39,488 bases of DNA from Clostridiales bacterium (GCA_019418625.1 DYBL01000008.1:1-39488); one strand, 5' to 3'; positions 30,554-38,365 are shown, counted from the stretch's first letter. Made by a program: numbers and translations. The notes: generated by a model not told the origin, from the sequence alone.

Positions 30554-31501
30554 ATGAAAGATTCGAGACGTGCAAAAGCACTGGTCAGTGAGTACTTTAT
30601 TTTCGTCATTTTCATCGCGCTGGTGGTGGTGCTGACCTGCCTGAAGCCCAGCTTCATCCAGCCCAGCAACCTGGTCAACATCCTCAAACAGGCCTCCATC
30701 AACGGCATCCTGGCCTTCGGTATGATGTTCGTCATCATCGCCGGCGGATTCGATATGTCCGTTGGCTCCACCGTGGCGTTCACAGGCATCCTGGCCGCCA
30801 TGCTGGGCCAGGGACAGTATCCTATCATCGTGCCCCTGGTGGTCGCCATGCTGGGCGGCCTGGCCGTGGGCATCGTCAACGGCGTGGGCATCGCCGTGGG
30901 CAACCTGCCTCCGTTTATCATGACCCTGGGCACCATGACCGCCGTGCGCGGCCTGGCGCTGCTCATTTCCAACGGCAAGCCGGTCATCGGCATCAGCGAG
31001 ACCTATAAGGCTGTGGCGGCCTCTTCCATCTTCGGCATCCCCATGCTGGCGGTGTTTTTGGTGGTCATCATCGTCATCTGCTCGTTCGTGCTGTCCAAGA
31101 CCGTCTACGGCCGCCGGGTCTATGCCTGCGGCGGCAACCTGCTGGCGGCCAAGGTCTCCGGCATCAATACCACCATGATCCGCATTTCCACCTTCGCCAT
31201 CGCCGGCCTTCTGGCGGGCCTGAGCGGCTTTTTGATGACCTCCCGCGTCACCATCGGCCAGCCTACCGCCGCAGAGAGCTATGAGATGGACGCCATCACC
31301 GCCTGCGTGGTGGGCGGCGTGTCCATGTCCGGCGGCGTGGGCAAGCCCTGGGGCGTGGTAATCGGCTGCCTGCTGATCACGGTCATTGCCAACGGCCTGG
31401 ATATCATGGGCGTCTCTTCCCACTGGCAGAAGATCGTCAAGGGCGCCATCATCGTCCTGGCGGTGCTCATCGACGTCAAGGGCAAGAGCAAGAAGAATTG
31501 A
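30554..31501 (+). CDS. Sugar ABC transporter permease (RbsC-like)
   Basis: A 315-residue membrane protein with about eight to ten helices. RbsC-type stretches include GGFDMSVGSTVAFTGILAAM, GNLPPFIMTLGTMTAVRGLA, AKVSGINTTMIRISTFAIAG and ACVVGGVSMSGGVGKPWG. It has only one cognate permease gene in the operon, so it probably acts as a homodimer with the dual ATPase upstream. GGAAGGGGAAA precedes the ATG. Its cytosolic coupling loops are the expected docking site of the ATPase and could also receive the pseudo-ATPase encoded downstream (inference). Confidence 0.95.
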   Translation: MKDSRRAKALVSEYFIFVIFIALVVVLTCLKPSFIQPSNLVNILKQASINGILAFGMMFVIIAGGFDMSVGSTVAFTGILAAMLGQGQYPIIVPLVVAMLGGLAVGIVNGVGIAVGNLPPFIMTLGTMTAVRGLALLISNGKPVIGISETYKAVAASSIFGIPMLAVFLVVIIVICSFVLSKTVYGRRVYACGGNLLAAKVSGINTTMIRISTFAIAGLLAGLSGFLMTSRVTIGQPTAAESYEMDAITACVVGGVSMSGGVGKPWGVVIGCLLITVIANGLDIMGVSSHWQKIVKGAIIVLAVLIDVKGKSKKN

Positions 31502-31568
31502 TCGGTGTCAAGAGGATGGGTGAATGTTTGCCCGGCTCTTACATATAAGTTTTTGAGGAGGAAAGATC

Positions 31569-32540
31569 ATGAACAAGAAGAAGTTTCTGGCACTGCTGCT
31601 GACCGGCGCCATGGCGCTGGCTGCCCTGACCGGCTGCGGCAGCACGGAGGAGACCCCCGCTGAGGGCTCCGGCGAAGAGGCCCCCGCTGAGGGCGGCGCT
31701 TACAAGATCGCCCTGATCCAGCAGCATCAGACCAACGCCTTCCAGATCGCCATCACCGAGGGCGCCCAGGCCAAGGCCGACGAGCTGGGCGTGGAGCTGA
31801 GCATCCTCAGCGCCGACCAGGACGCCGCTAAGCAGATCAGCCAGATCGAGCAGTGCGTGTCCGAGGGCTATGACGCCATTTTGTTCGAGCCCGTGGATCC
31901 CGATGGCCTGCGCGACGCCGCCAAGGCTGCCGCTGACGCCGGCGTTGTGATGATCAACGTGGTGTCCACCTGCACCGACTGGGAGTCTGCCGGCATCTCC
32001 GCCGTGGCCTGCGGCGACAACGTCAAGGCCGGTGAGAACGAGATGCAGCACGTGGCCGACCTGCTGGAAGGCAAGGGCAACGTGGCCATCCTGACCGGTC
32101 CCTCTTCCACCACCGACTCTCTGGACCGCCTGGAGGGCTATCGCAACATCCTGGCCAACTACCCCGAGATGACCGAAGTGGTCGCTCCCGCCGACTGCGA
32201 GTGGGATACCGCCAAGGCTCAGGCTACCGTGGAGAGCTGGCTGTCCGCTTATGATCTGGACGCCATCGTCTGCCAGAACGACGGTATGGCCGTGGGTGCC
32301 GGCAATGCTGCCGGTGCCAACAGCGGCATCATCATCACCGGCCTGGACGGCACCCCCGACGGCTATGAGGCCATCAAGGACGGCCGTATCACCGGCACTG
32401 TGGCCCAGGACGGCGGCGCTATGGCTGCCAACGGCATCGAGGCTGCTGTGACCCTGCTGGACGGCGGCGAGCTGGAGACCAACCTCATCATCGTCGACAG
32501 CGTGTGGATCGACGCCTCCAACGTGGCTGATTACGAGTAA
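31569..32540 (+). CDS. Sugar-binding lipoprotein (RbsB-like, class B)
   Basis: A 323-residue type I periplasmic-binding protein. MNKKKFLALLLTGAMALAAL followed by TGC is a lipoprotein signal. IALIQQHQTNAFQIAITEGA begins the first lobe; DAILFEPVDPDGLRDAAKAA and AIVCQNDGMAVGAGNAAGA are family segments around the cleft. The usual N-terminal aromatic stack is replaced by His-Gln-Thr-Asn-Ala-Phe, so the ligand may not be a plain pentose. Codon use is strongly biased to GCC, CTG and GAG, suggesting high expression. TGAGGAGGAAAG precedes the ATG. A 7-bp hairpin (GAGGGAT/ATCCCTC, 32553-32570) follows the stop. Confidence 0.93.
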   Translation: MNKKKFLALLLTGAMALAALTGCGSTEETPAEGSGEEAPAEGGAYKIALIQQHQTNAFQIAITEGAQAKADELGVELSILSADQDAAKQISQIEQCVSEGYDAILFEPVDPDGLRDAAKAAADAGVVMINVVSTCTDWESAGISAVACGDNVKAGENEMQHVADLLEGKGNVAILTGPSSTTDSLDRLEGYRNILANYPEMTEVVAPADCEWDTAKAQATVESWLSAYDLDAIVCQNDGMAVGAGNAAGANSGIIITGLDGTPDGYEAIKDGRITGTVAQDGGAMAANGIEAAVTLLDGGELETNLIIVDSVWIDASNVADYE

Positions 32541-32570
32541 TCTGCCCCGCAGGAGGGATGGGAATCCCTC

Positions 32571-32599
32571 TTGGCAAAACCGAATCAAGGCATTATAAT
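32571..32599 (+). promoter_or_regulatory. Promoter of the response regulator-kinase-pseudoATPase operon
   Basis: TTGGCA and a perfect TATAAT are 17 bases apart. It gives the signalling genes a transcription start of their own, near 32606, separate from the transporter operon. Confidence 0.75.
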
Positions 32600-32603
32600 G
32601 AAA

Positions 32604-32640
32604 GAAAGGGAAAACGGCCGCGTCGTTTTCCCTTTCCTTT
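32604..32640 (+). terminator. Terminator/attenuator at the start of the signalling operon
   Basis: GAAAGGGAAAACG and CGTTTTCCCTTTC form a perfect 13-bp stem with a seven-base loop, followed by CTTTTA. It ends the transporter transcript, and because the promoter lies just upstream, it would also form the first structure of the signalling mRNA. Confidence 0.7.
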
Positions 32641-32665
32641 TAGGATGATGCCGGAGGAATTGCTT

Positions 32666-34249
32666 ATGTTGAGGGTCGTTCTGGCAGATGACGAGAACAA
32701 GGTCATTTTGCTCATGCAAAAGCTCATCGATTGGGAGAAGCTGGGCTATGAGATCGTTGGCACTGCCAACGACGGGCTGCGGGCGCTGGAACTGGTGCGG
32801 GAAAAGCAGCCCCACCTGCTCATTACGGACGTGCGTATGCCCGGCTGCGACGGCATTGAGCTGATCCAGCGGGCCAAGGCGCTCCAGCCCAAGCTCCACT
32901 TTATCGTCGTCAGCGGCTACCGTAAATTTGAATATGCCCAGAACGCCCTCAAATACGGGGTGGAGGATTATCTGCTCAAGCCTCTCAAGCAGGAGGAGCT
33001 CACCGGTATATTGCTGCGGCTCAAGGACAAGCTGGGCGAGGAGGCGGTGCTGGAGCTGCAGCTCAAAAGAAGCGGAGAGCGCCGGCAGGAGCTGCTGCTG
33101 GAGGCACTGAAAAGCGCGGCGGAGCGGGGAGAGCCGTTTTTGAGTGCCCGGCAGGCCGCCGGGGAGTATGGCTTCCGTTTTGAGGGCGGCGTCTATTTTG
33201 CGGCGCTGGTGCGGGTGGACGTGGCTGGCGCCCGGCAGTACCGGGACGGCGTGGAGATCTTGCTGCGCCATGCGCTGGAGATCGTGCGTCGGGAAGTGGG
33301 GGCTCTTGCGGACGAGTGCGCTGCCGCCGTGGGAAAAGAGGGGGTGGCCGTGCTGGCCGGCCTGCGCTCGTACCGGGCAGTGGAGGTAAAGCAGTGCTTT
33401 ACCAAGATCCGCAAGGAGATCGAAAACCAGCGGGATCTCTTTTGGAACATCCGGGCTACGGCGTGTCTGGGCAGCCGGTGTGACGCGCTGGAGCACTGCG
33501 GCGCTTCCATGCGCCAGGCGCTGTGGCTGTGCCGGGACCGGCTGTGCCGCCCGCAGCCCTGGCGGGACGCGGAGGGAGAGACGCTGGCCATGGAGCGGCG
33601 CTACCAGATGGACGCGGCCCGAAAAAAGAGCTTCCAGGTGGCGGCGGAGTGTCTGGACGAGGCCCGCTTTGCCCAGACGCTGGACGAGAGCTTCCGGGCG
33701 CTGGAGGCACTGCCGGAGCTGAACGGACAGATGGTGGAGGACTGGTTCCGCCAGGTGGTGGAGGCGTGCCTGTACGGTATGCGGCAAAGCGGGGAGATCC
33801 GGGAGCGGTTCCGGGAGGAGCTGGAGGAGGACTTCTGGCTCTGCGGGGACACGCAGGAGGTATACCGCCTGCTGGACCGGGCCATCCGCGCGGAGATCCG
33901 GCGGCTGGGAGAGGAGAAAGCCCTGCGGGAGATGCGGCCCATCACCGAGGCCAAGCGCTACATCCAGCAGCACTATCAGGAGGCGCTGCGGCTGGAGGAT
34001 GTGAGCAGCGCCGTGGGCTTCAACGCCACCTATTTCTCCACCCTGTTCAAAAAAGAAACGGGGCAGAACTTCGTGGACTATCTGACGGAGCTGCGCATCA
34101 GCAAGTCCAAGGAGCTGCTGTGCGCCGATGAGCTGTCCGTCCAGGACGTGGCGGAGCAGGTGGGTTACCGGGACCTGAAGTATTTTTCCAGGCTGTTCAA
34201 AAAAGTCACCGGTGTGAGCCCGTCGGATTATAAGAAGCTTTATAAGTAG
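32666..34249 (+). CDS. YesN-type response regulator with AraC DNA-binding domain
   Basis: A 527-residue regulator. The receiver domain (about 1-120) has the acidic pair D8-D9, phosphoacceptor D55 in LLITDVRMPG, and K105 in DYLLKPL. A long middle region of unknown fold (about 125-420) is typical of YesN-like proteins. The AraC-type DNA-binding domain at about 430-527 has both helix-turn-helix halves: LEDVSSAVGFNATYFSTLFK and VQDVAEQVGYRDLKYFSRLF. The ATG follows GGAGGA; a longer in-frame extension would include promoter and hairpin. It probably activates the sugar ABC operon upstream. Confidence 0.93.
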   Translation: MLRVVLADDENKVILLMQKLIDWEKLGYEIVGTANDGLRALELVREKQPHLLITDVRMPGCDGIELIQRAKALQPKLHFIVVSGYRKFEYAQNALKYGVEDYLLKPLKQEELTGILLRLKDKLGEEAVLELQLKRSGERRQELLLEALKSAAERGEPFLSARQAAGEYGFRFEGGVYFAALVRVDVAGARQYRDGVEILLRHALEIVRREVGALADECAAAVGKEGVAVLAGLRSYRAVEVKQCFTKIRKEIENQRDLFWNIRATACLGSRCDALEHCGASMRQALWLCRDRLCRPQPWRDAEGETLAMERRYQMDAARKKSFQVAAECLDEARFAQTLDESFRALEALPELNGQMVEDWFRQVVEACLYGMRQSGEIRERFREELEEDFWLCGDTQEVYRLLDRAIRAEIRRLGEEKALREMRPITEAKRYIQQHYQEALRLEDVSSAVGFNATYFSTLFKKETGQNFVDYLTELRISKSKELLCADELSVQDVAEQVGYRDLKYFSRLFKKVTGVSPSDYKKLYK

Positions 34250-34257
34250 GTGATACC

Positions 34258-35076
34258 ATGTGGCTGTGGACCGGCTGGAAACTGAAACGGGCGCTGCGGC
34301 GCTATGGGCGGGACCGGGAAATGGAGGCGCTTTTGCGGGCCGACTGGCGCTCGGACCGGGATCTGGCGGCGTTTTTCGCCGATGTGGAGGAGCGGCTCCA
34401 CGGCGAGGAGATCACAAAGCTGCGGCAAAAGCAGGCGGAGTATCTGGCCCTCCAGAACCAGATCAATCCCCACTTCCTCTATAACGCCTTGGAGGCCATC
34501 CGCACGGACGCGCTGCTGGCGGACTGCCCGGACATTGCCGAGACCACGGAGGCCCTGGCCACCTTCTTCCGCTATACCATCTCCAACGTGCAGGAGGACG
34601 TGACGTTTTCCGACGAGCTGGACAACACGGAAAACTACTTCACCATCCAGCGCTGCCGCTTCGGGGACAAGATCACCATGGAGCTGCAGCTGGAAAACGA
34701 GAAGCTGCTGGAGGCCCGGATGCCCAAGCTCATTTTGCAGCCCCTGGTGGAAAACGCCGTGGGCCACGGGCTGGAGGGGAAGCTGGGCCAGGGCACTGTC
34801 CGCATCGTGGTGGAAAACAGCGACCGGACGCTTTTCCTGCGGGTGCGGGATGACGGCGTGGGCATGCCGGAAGAGCAGGTGGAGCGGCTCAACGCCCAGT
34901 TTGCCGGGGACGGCGGCACCGCGCCGGTGGCCCAGCGTGGCGGCATTGCCCTGCGCAACGTGAACAGCCGCATCCGGCTCATGTTCGGCGAGGACTACGG
35001 ACTGCATCTGTTCAGCGCGGTGGATGTGGGCACGGAGTGCTGCGTGACGCTGCCGCTGCGCTTTGGGGAGGCGTAA
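34258..35076 (+). CDS. Cytosolic YesM/LytS-type sensor histidine kinase without membrane segment
   Basis: A 272-residue kinase reduced to its catalytic parts. The His-kinase motif QINPHFLYNALEAIR puts the phosphorylated His at residue 72. The ATP-binding domain has LVENAVGHGL (N166), VRDDGVGM (D199-G202) and RGGIALRNVNSRI. The first 50 residues are a short charged helix, not the extracellular sensor and paired membrane helices of typical YesM kinases. It must therefore get its signal from a cytosolic partner, and the ABC-like gene starting three bases after its stop is the obvious candidate. It begins eight bases after the regulator stop, with TAGGTGATACC before the ATG. Confidence 0.92.
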   Translation: MWLWTGWKLKRALRRYGRDREMEALLRADWRSDRDLAAFFADVEERLHGEEITKLRQKQAEYLALQNQINPHFLYNALEAIRTDALLADCPDIAETTEALATFFRYTISNVQEDVTFSDELDNTENYFTIQRCRFGDKITMELQLENEKLLEARMPKLILQPLVENAVGHGLEGKLGQGTVRIVVENSDRTLFLRVRDDGVGMPEEQVERLNAQFAGDGGTAPVAQRGGIALRNVNSRIRLMFGEDYGLHLFSAVDVGTECCVTLPLRFGEA

Positions 35077-35079
35077 GGC

Positions 35080-36504
35080 ATGAAGGAAGAGCTGATCCGG
35101 GTGGAGGACGGCCGCTTTCGCCGGGACGAGGGAGAGTATCGTTTTGAGATCTCCATCGCCAGGGGAGAGTGCATCGGCATCTACGTGGACGACCACTTCA
35201 CCTCCGGCACCGCCTATCTGGACGTATTCAAGGGGGTCTCCCGCATGGAGGGCGGCCGGGCCTTTGCCAAGGGCCGCCGGGTGGGCGCGCTGGAGCTGGA
35301 GCGGTGGATCCAGCACGCTACCAGGATCGTGGATCGCCATCGGTTCGACTCACGGGAGCTGACGGTGCGGGATTTCATCCTGGCGCTGGATCGGGACGTG
35401 GACCATCACCGCCGCTGGGCCGCCGCGCGGCTGAAGAGCCCGGAGACGGAGGAGATGCTGGAACGGATGGAGCTGCGGCTGCCGCCGGAGCGCCGCCTGA
35501 CGGAGCTGAGCATGCTGGACTATTACCGGCTCTGCGTGTTCCGGGTGTGGTTCTGGCAAGGCGAATTGCTCATTTTGGACCGTATTACGGAGATTCTGCG
35601 CCGCCGGGATGTGGAAAAACTGATGGAGTGCGTGCAGCTTTTGCTGCGGCAGGGAGCGGCAGTGTTTTTGTTCGACCTGGATGAGTCGTTCATGTACCGC
35701 TATTGCGACCGCATCGACGTGGTGCGCGACCGCAAAACCTGTTACCGGCTCTATCCCGAGGAGTACGGTGAGCGGCTCTATCAGATCCTGGGCTGGAGCC
35801 CCAGAGACGCCGGCGCGGAGCGCACCGGTCGACCCGGCGGAGGGCAGGAGGTGCTGCGGGCGGAGGGACTGATGTTCCCCGATATGGCACCGTTGGATCT
35901 GCAGATCCACAGCGGAGAGATCGCCCTGCTGCGGGACGAGAACTATACCGCGTCGCTGCGGCTGCGGGAGTGCTTCCTGGGCGGGCAGGGATGGCTGGGC
36001 GGTACGCTGCGGCTGGACGGCAGGTCCTGCGGCTACAAAGAGGTGAAACGCTTCGTCGGCTCGGAGATCGGCATCCAGCTGGAGCGGCCGGACCGGCCCA
36101 GCGGCATGCTGTTTGACAATCTCACCGCCCTGGATAACCTGACGGCGTGCCTCCTGCCAAAGGCCGGGCGGCGGATCGTTCGCCGCCGGGTGGTGGACAA
36201 TGTCCTTCAGGAGGCGGAGCGCTGGTTTTCCCGGGAGGAGCTGCTGCGTCCTCTGCGGGAGTGGCCTCTGCCGGCGCGGCTGCGGTTTTCCTACTGTAAG
36301 TGGTATCTCATCAATCCAAAGCTGCTGATCTGCTTTTTCCCCTTTGCAGGGCAGGAGACCGCTCATCACGCCATGATCACAGACCTGCTGGTGGCTTGCG
36401 CAGAGCGGGGCATGGCAGTCTGGGTCATCTCCTCGGGCATCGATGCCGTGTGTCAGAAGACGAAAAATGAGGAATTTCTCCGCCGGCTGCGCTATTTGAA
36501 TTGA
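35080..36504 (+). CDS. Degenerate dual-domain ABC ATPase-like protein (putative pseudo-ATPase signalling partner)
   Basis: A 474-residue protein with the two-domain layout of RbsA-type ATPases but no catalytic motif. In half one, ARGECIGIYVDDHFTSGTA (27-45) replaces the Walker A region, TELSMLDYYRL the signature, and GELLILDRITEIL (161-173) Walker B, with the catalytic Glu as Arg; FMYRYCDRIDVVRDRK matches the RbsA CDRVSVYRDG segment. In half two, SGEIALLRDENYTASLRL replaces the P-loop, and YCKWYLINPKLLICFFPFAG stands where RbsA has AKWLLNEP and Walker B. VWVISSGIDAV matches the MISSEIPEL strand. Intact reading frame and operon position behind a sensorless kinase argue against a pseudogene. 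Coupling transporter state to the kinase is inference. Confidence 0.8.
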   Translation: MKEELIRVEDGRFRRDEGEYRFEISIARGECIGIYVDDHFTSGTAYLDVFKGVSRMEGGRAFAKGRRVGALELERWIQHATRIVDRHRFDSRELTVRDFILALDRDVDHHRRWAAARLKSPETEEMLERMELRLPPERRLTELSMLDYYRLCVFRVWFWQGELLILDRITEILRRRDVEKLMECVQLLLRQGAAVFLFDLDESFMYRYCDRIDVVRDRKTCYRLYPEEYGERLYQILGWSPRDAGAERTGRPGGGQEVLRAEGLMFPDMAPLDLQIHSGEIALLRDENYTASLRLRECFLGGQGWLGGTLRLDGRSCGYKEVKRFVGSEIGIQLERPDRPSGMLFDNLTALDNLTACLLPKAGRRIVRRRVVDNVLQEAERWFSREELLRPLREWPLPARLRFSYCKWYLINPKLLICFFPFAGQETAHHAMITDLLVACAERGMAVWVISSGIDAVCQKTKNEEFLRRLRYLN

Positions 36505-36525
36505 ATACAGAGAGTGAGTATACGC

Positions 36526-36568
36526 AAAAAAGGGTCGTCAGAGACAATTGTTGTCTCTGACGACCCTT
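36526..36568. terminator. Terminator between the signalling operon and the minus-strand pair
   Basis: AAGGGTCGTCAGAGACAA pairs perfectly over 18 bases with TTGTCTCTGACGACCCTT around TTG. Six A on the left become a T-tract for the minus strand, so it best terminates the convergent minus-strand genes while also blocking read-through from the plus strand. Confidence 0.85.
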
Positions 36569-36663
36569 GTCTATCACGAAACCAGGCATGATGGGATGAA
36601 TGTACTGCAATGCGCGGGTACTGCCTGTGCAAAGATGCGGGTTTTGCTCCTGCGGAGAGAAGG

Positions 36664-37296
36664 TCAAGGTGCGGTATCAGCCATGGCCTGGAAGAGCTTT
36701 GCACCTCTGGCCGGATTGAAAGCGCCGCAAATACAGAGCTTGCAAACCTCATGGGCAGCCTGCTGAGCGGTTTCCAGTCCTTTGCGGATTCGGTCTACAT
36801 GATAGAGCACCATAGCACCGGTGATCATACCGTGTCCGCACATAGTGGTGATCTCTCGTTCCCGGTCGCCCGCCAGTTTTTCACGCTTTCCAAATACGCC
36901 CAGAGACAAATTAACAGTGTGGACTTTAAGGCCTGCTTGCGAGCAGCACTCTTTCACCTGATCCATCAGACCGGAGACCACCACGCTGAGACCCAGATCC
37001 TCTTCCTTCAGAGCCCGGAGGAAACCGATTACTTTTTCCGGGGTATCAAAGACTACCAGACATACGCAGCCATCTTTCGTTTTTTCCACAATAGTATCAT
37101 AATCAAAGGCTGCAAGGGAGCCGGTGCCCCGGTTTTCTCCGATATTTACCGGGTCAAATTGCCGGGCGATTTCGAAATAGCGGCGGAACTTTGGGCCGGA
37201 ACCTTCTACATTGAGCCCCTGCGCTGCCATGCTGAGCACCACATAATCACCCTGCAGGCTTTCTACAGTGCCTTCCCGATGCAGTGTGTGTGACAT
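36664..37296 (-). CDS. Unrecognised cysteine-containing protein, partner of the ferredoxin-like protein
   Basis: A 210-residue soluble protein I cannot assign to a family. It has a globular alpha/beta composition, a hydrophobic strand DGCVCLVVFDTPEKVIGFL, and clustered potential metal ligands towards the C-terminus: TTMCGHGMITGAMV and HEVCKLCICGAFNPARG (a Cys-x2-Cys-x-Cys set). GGAGAG precedes the ATG, and it starts 12 bases after the ferredoxin-like gene, so the two are one operon and possibly two subunits of one redox enzyme. An overlapping plus-strand frame lacks a ribosome site and looks like a shadow. Together the two proteins are about the size of one longer Fe-S reductase. Confidence 0.72.
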   Translation of the reverse strand: MSHTLHREGTVESLQGDYVVLSMAAQGLNVEGSGPKFRRYFEIARQFDPVNIGENRGTGSLAAFDYDTIVEKTKDGCVCLVVFDTPEKVIGFLRALKEEDLGLSVVVSGLMDQVKECCSQAGLKVHTVNLSLGVFGKREKLAGDREREITTMCGHGMITGAMVLYHVDRIRKGLETAQQAAHEVCKLCICGAFNPARGAKLFQAMADTAP

Positions 37297-37308
37297 AAGA
37301 TCTCTCCT

Positions 37309-38010
37309 TTACTTCAAATGCCCTAGGCCAACATTGTTTTTGGCGTTGGGGCGGTACCAGATGCCGGCCTCATCCAGTATGGTCCGGGCGTCATTGGTGC
37401 CGCCTTCGTTATTGATGCATACCACGTCCAGGCTGAACACCGTATCCAGTTGATTTGCGGCGGTAATGAGGGCCTCTACGTTTTCCAGCAGACGATCAAT
37501 AGGTACCGTCACCTCCACGATGCCGGAGATGACCCGCTCGTCTAGAATGGAGGGATCCACCTTGCCGGTAGAGCGGTCCACGATGAAACTGGTCACCGGG
37601 TTGCACTCCTCAAATTCCGCTCCATGCTGCGCCAGCACCATGGCCACTTTCTCCAAGTCCCGCAGTGTGGAGGATACTTGCGGCCGCCCAAGTTCTACGG
37701 CGATGCCCGCAAAGCCTTTTTTGAATCGGCCGGTGACATCATTGGTTTTCATTTCCTCTGTACCTCGGCCGTTGACACCACGGTAAGCAGTGGTCACGTC
37801 GCTCATCTGAGAACGCACTTGCCGCGGCCAGGTCAGTGGAACCTGCTCCAGGGCATTCCGGGGGCAGACCTTGGCCCGCCGGCAGTTAGCGCATTCCGTG
37901 CACAGGTCTTGGTCAATAATTGCTTTACGGTTTTCCAGACGGATGGCACTTACGGGGCAATAGATGCGGCATTTGCCGCAGCCGATGCACAACGTTTCGT
38001 TGACAATCAT
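37309..38010 (-). CDS. Two-[4Fe-4S] ferredoxin-like protein with extra C-terminal domain
   Basis: A 233-residue protein. The N-terminus carries two cluster motifs: C8-C11-C14-C18 in CIGCGKCRIYCP, and C37-C40-C43-C49 in CTECANCRRAKVCP, the second with a longer last gap. The remaining 150 residues (from about TNDVTGRFKKGFAGIAVELG) are not a ferredoxin. From memory this part recalls Fe-S proteins annotated as 6-hydroxynicotinate reductase, a tentative link that needs a search. The ATG is preceded by GAGGAAG; a GTG four codons upstream has a poorly placed site. It is the first gene of a minus-strand pair divergent from a GntR regulator. Confidence 0.8.
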   Translation of the reverse strand: MIVNETLCIGCGKCRIYCPVSAIRLENRKAIIDQDLCTECANCRRAKVCPRNALEQVPLTWPRQVRSQMSDVTTAYRGVNGRGTEEMKTNDVTGRFKKGFAGIAVELGRPQVSSTLRDLEKVAMVLAQHGAEFEECNPVTSFIVDRSTGKVDPSILDERVISGIVEVTVPIDRLLENVEALITAANQLDTVFSLDVVCINNEGGTNDARTILDEAGIWYRPNAKNNVGLGHLK

Positions 38011-38069
38011 ACGCTTCCTCACTTCCCTGTCTCTACATGTAGTTGTGGTTAATAAGAGCCAAATTCAAA

Positions 38070-38079
38070 TTGTATACAA
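38070..38079. promoter_or_regulatory. GntR-type operator near the ferredoxin-like gene
   Basis: TTGTATACAA is a perfect palindrome 60 bases before the minus-strand start. Its core TGTATACA recurs next to the regulator gene, as expected for a GntR/FCD regulator controlling both directions. Confidence 0.65.
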
Positions 38080-38282
38080 AATAGATATTTTGAATTTATG
38101 TTATAGTTATCGTATTCTAAAAGAATTGCGATGTCAATTGAAAATTTCACGTACACAAAAAGAATCGCTTTTTTTACTAAACTTACAGCATATAATTTGT
38201 GATTTTGGTGCTAAAACCAGACTGAATAAATGCTTTTAAAATCATATATGCGGAATGAAGACTGCTTCACACCAACTGGGCC

Positions 38283-38311
38283 TGGACTTTTCTGAAAATG
38301 GGTGGTACAAT
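38283..38311 (+). promoter_or_regulatory. Possible promoter of the GntR regulator gene
   Basis: TGGACT and TACAAT are 17 bases apart. The intergenic region (38011-38393) is AT-rich; it also has an 11-base direct repeat TGCTTTTAAAA at 38231-38241 and 38333-38343. Confidence 0.45.
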
Positions 38312-38355
38312 CAAAATTAAATACGAAACGATTGCTTTTAAAACAAAATTTTTGA

Positions 38356-38365
38356 TTGTATACAG
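38356..38365. promoter_or_regulatory. GntR-type operator near the regulator gene
   Basis: TTGTATACAG, in the context ATTGTATACAGAAAT, matches the site at 38070 (ATTGTATACAAAAT). It lies 28 bases before the regulator start, downstream of its probable promoter, consistent with autorepression. Confidence 0.65.

Noticed and set aside
27504..30581. Minus-strand open frame of more than 1000 codons opposite the ABC genes
   Set aside because: It is an antisense shadow caused by high third-position GC of three real genes with clear motifs; its translation is His/Asp/Leu-rich low-complexity sequence without domains or a ribosome site.
35080..36504. Calling the ABC-like gene a pseudogene
   Set aside because: The frame is open over 474 codons, spacing to the kinase is three bases, and scaffold motifs are kept while only catalytic ones are lost, which fits a functional pseudoenzyme better than decay.
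36610..37293. Plus-strand frame overlapping the unrecognised minus-strand gene
   Set aside because: The minus-strand gene has a good ribosome site, sits 12 bases behind the ferredoxin-like gene and is followed by a correctly oriented terminator; the plus frame has none of these.
38157..38175. AAAAAG-AATCG-CTTTTTTT as a terminator
   Set aside because: The six-base, nearly all A-T stem is too weak, and no gene ends nearby on either strand.
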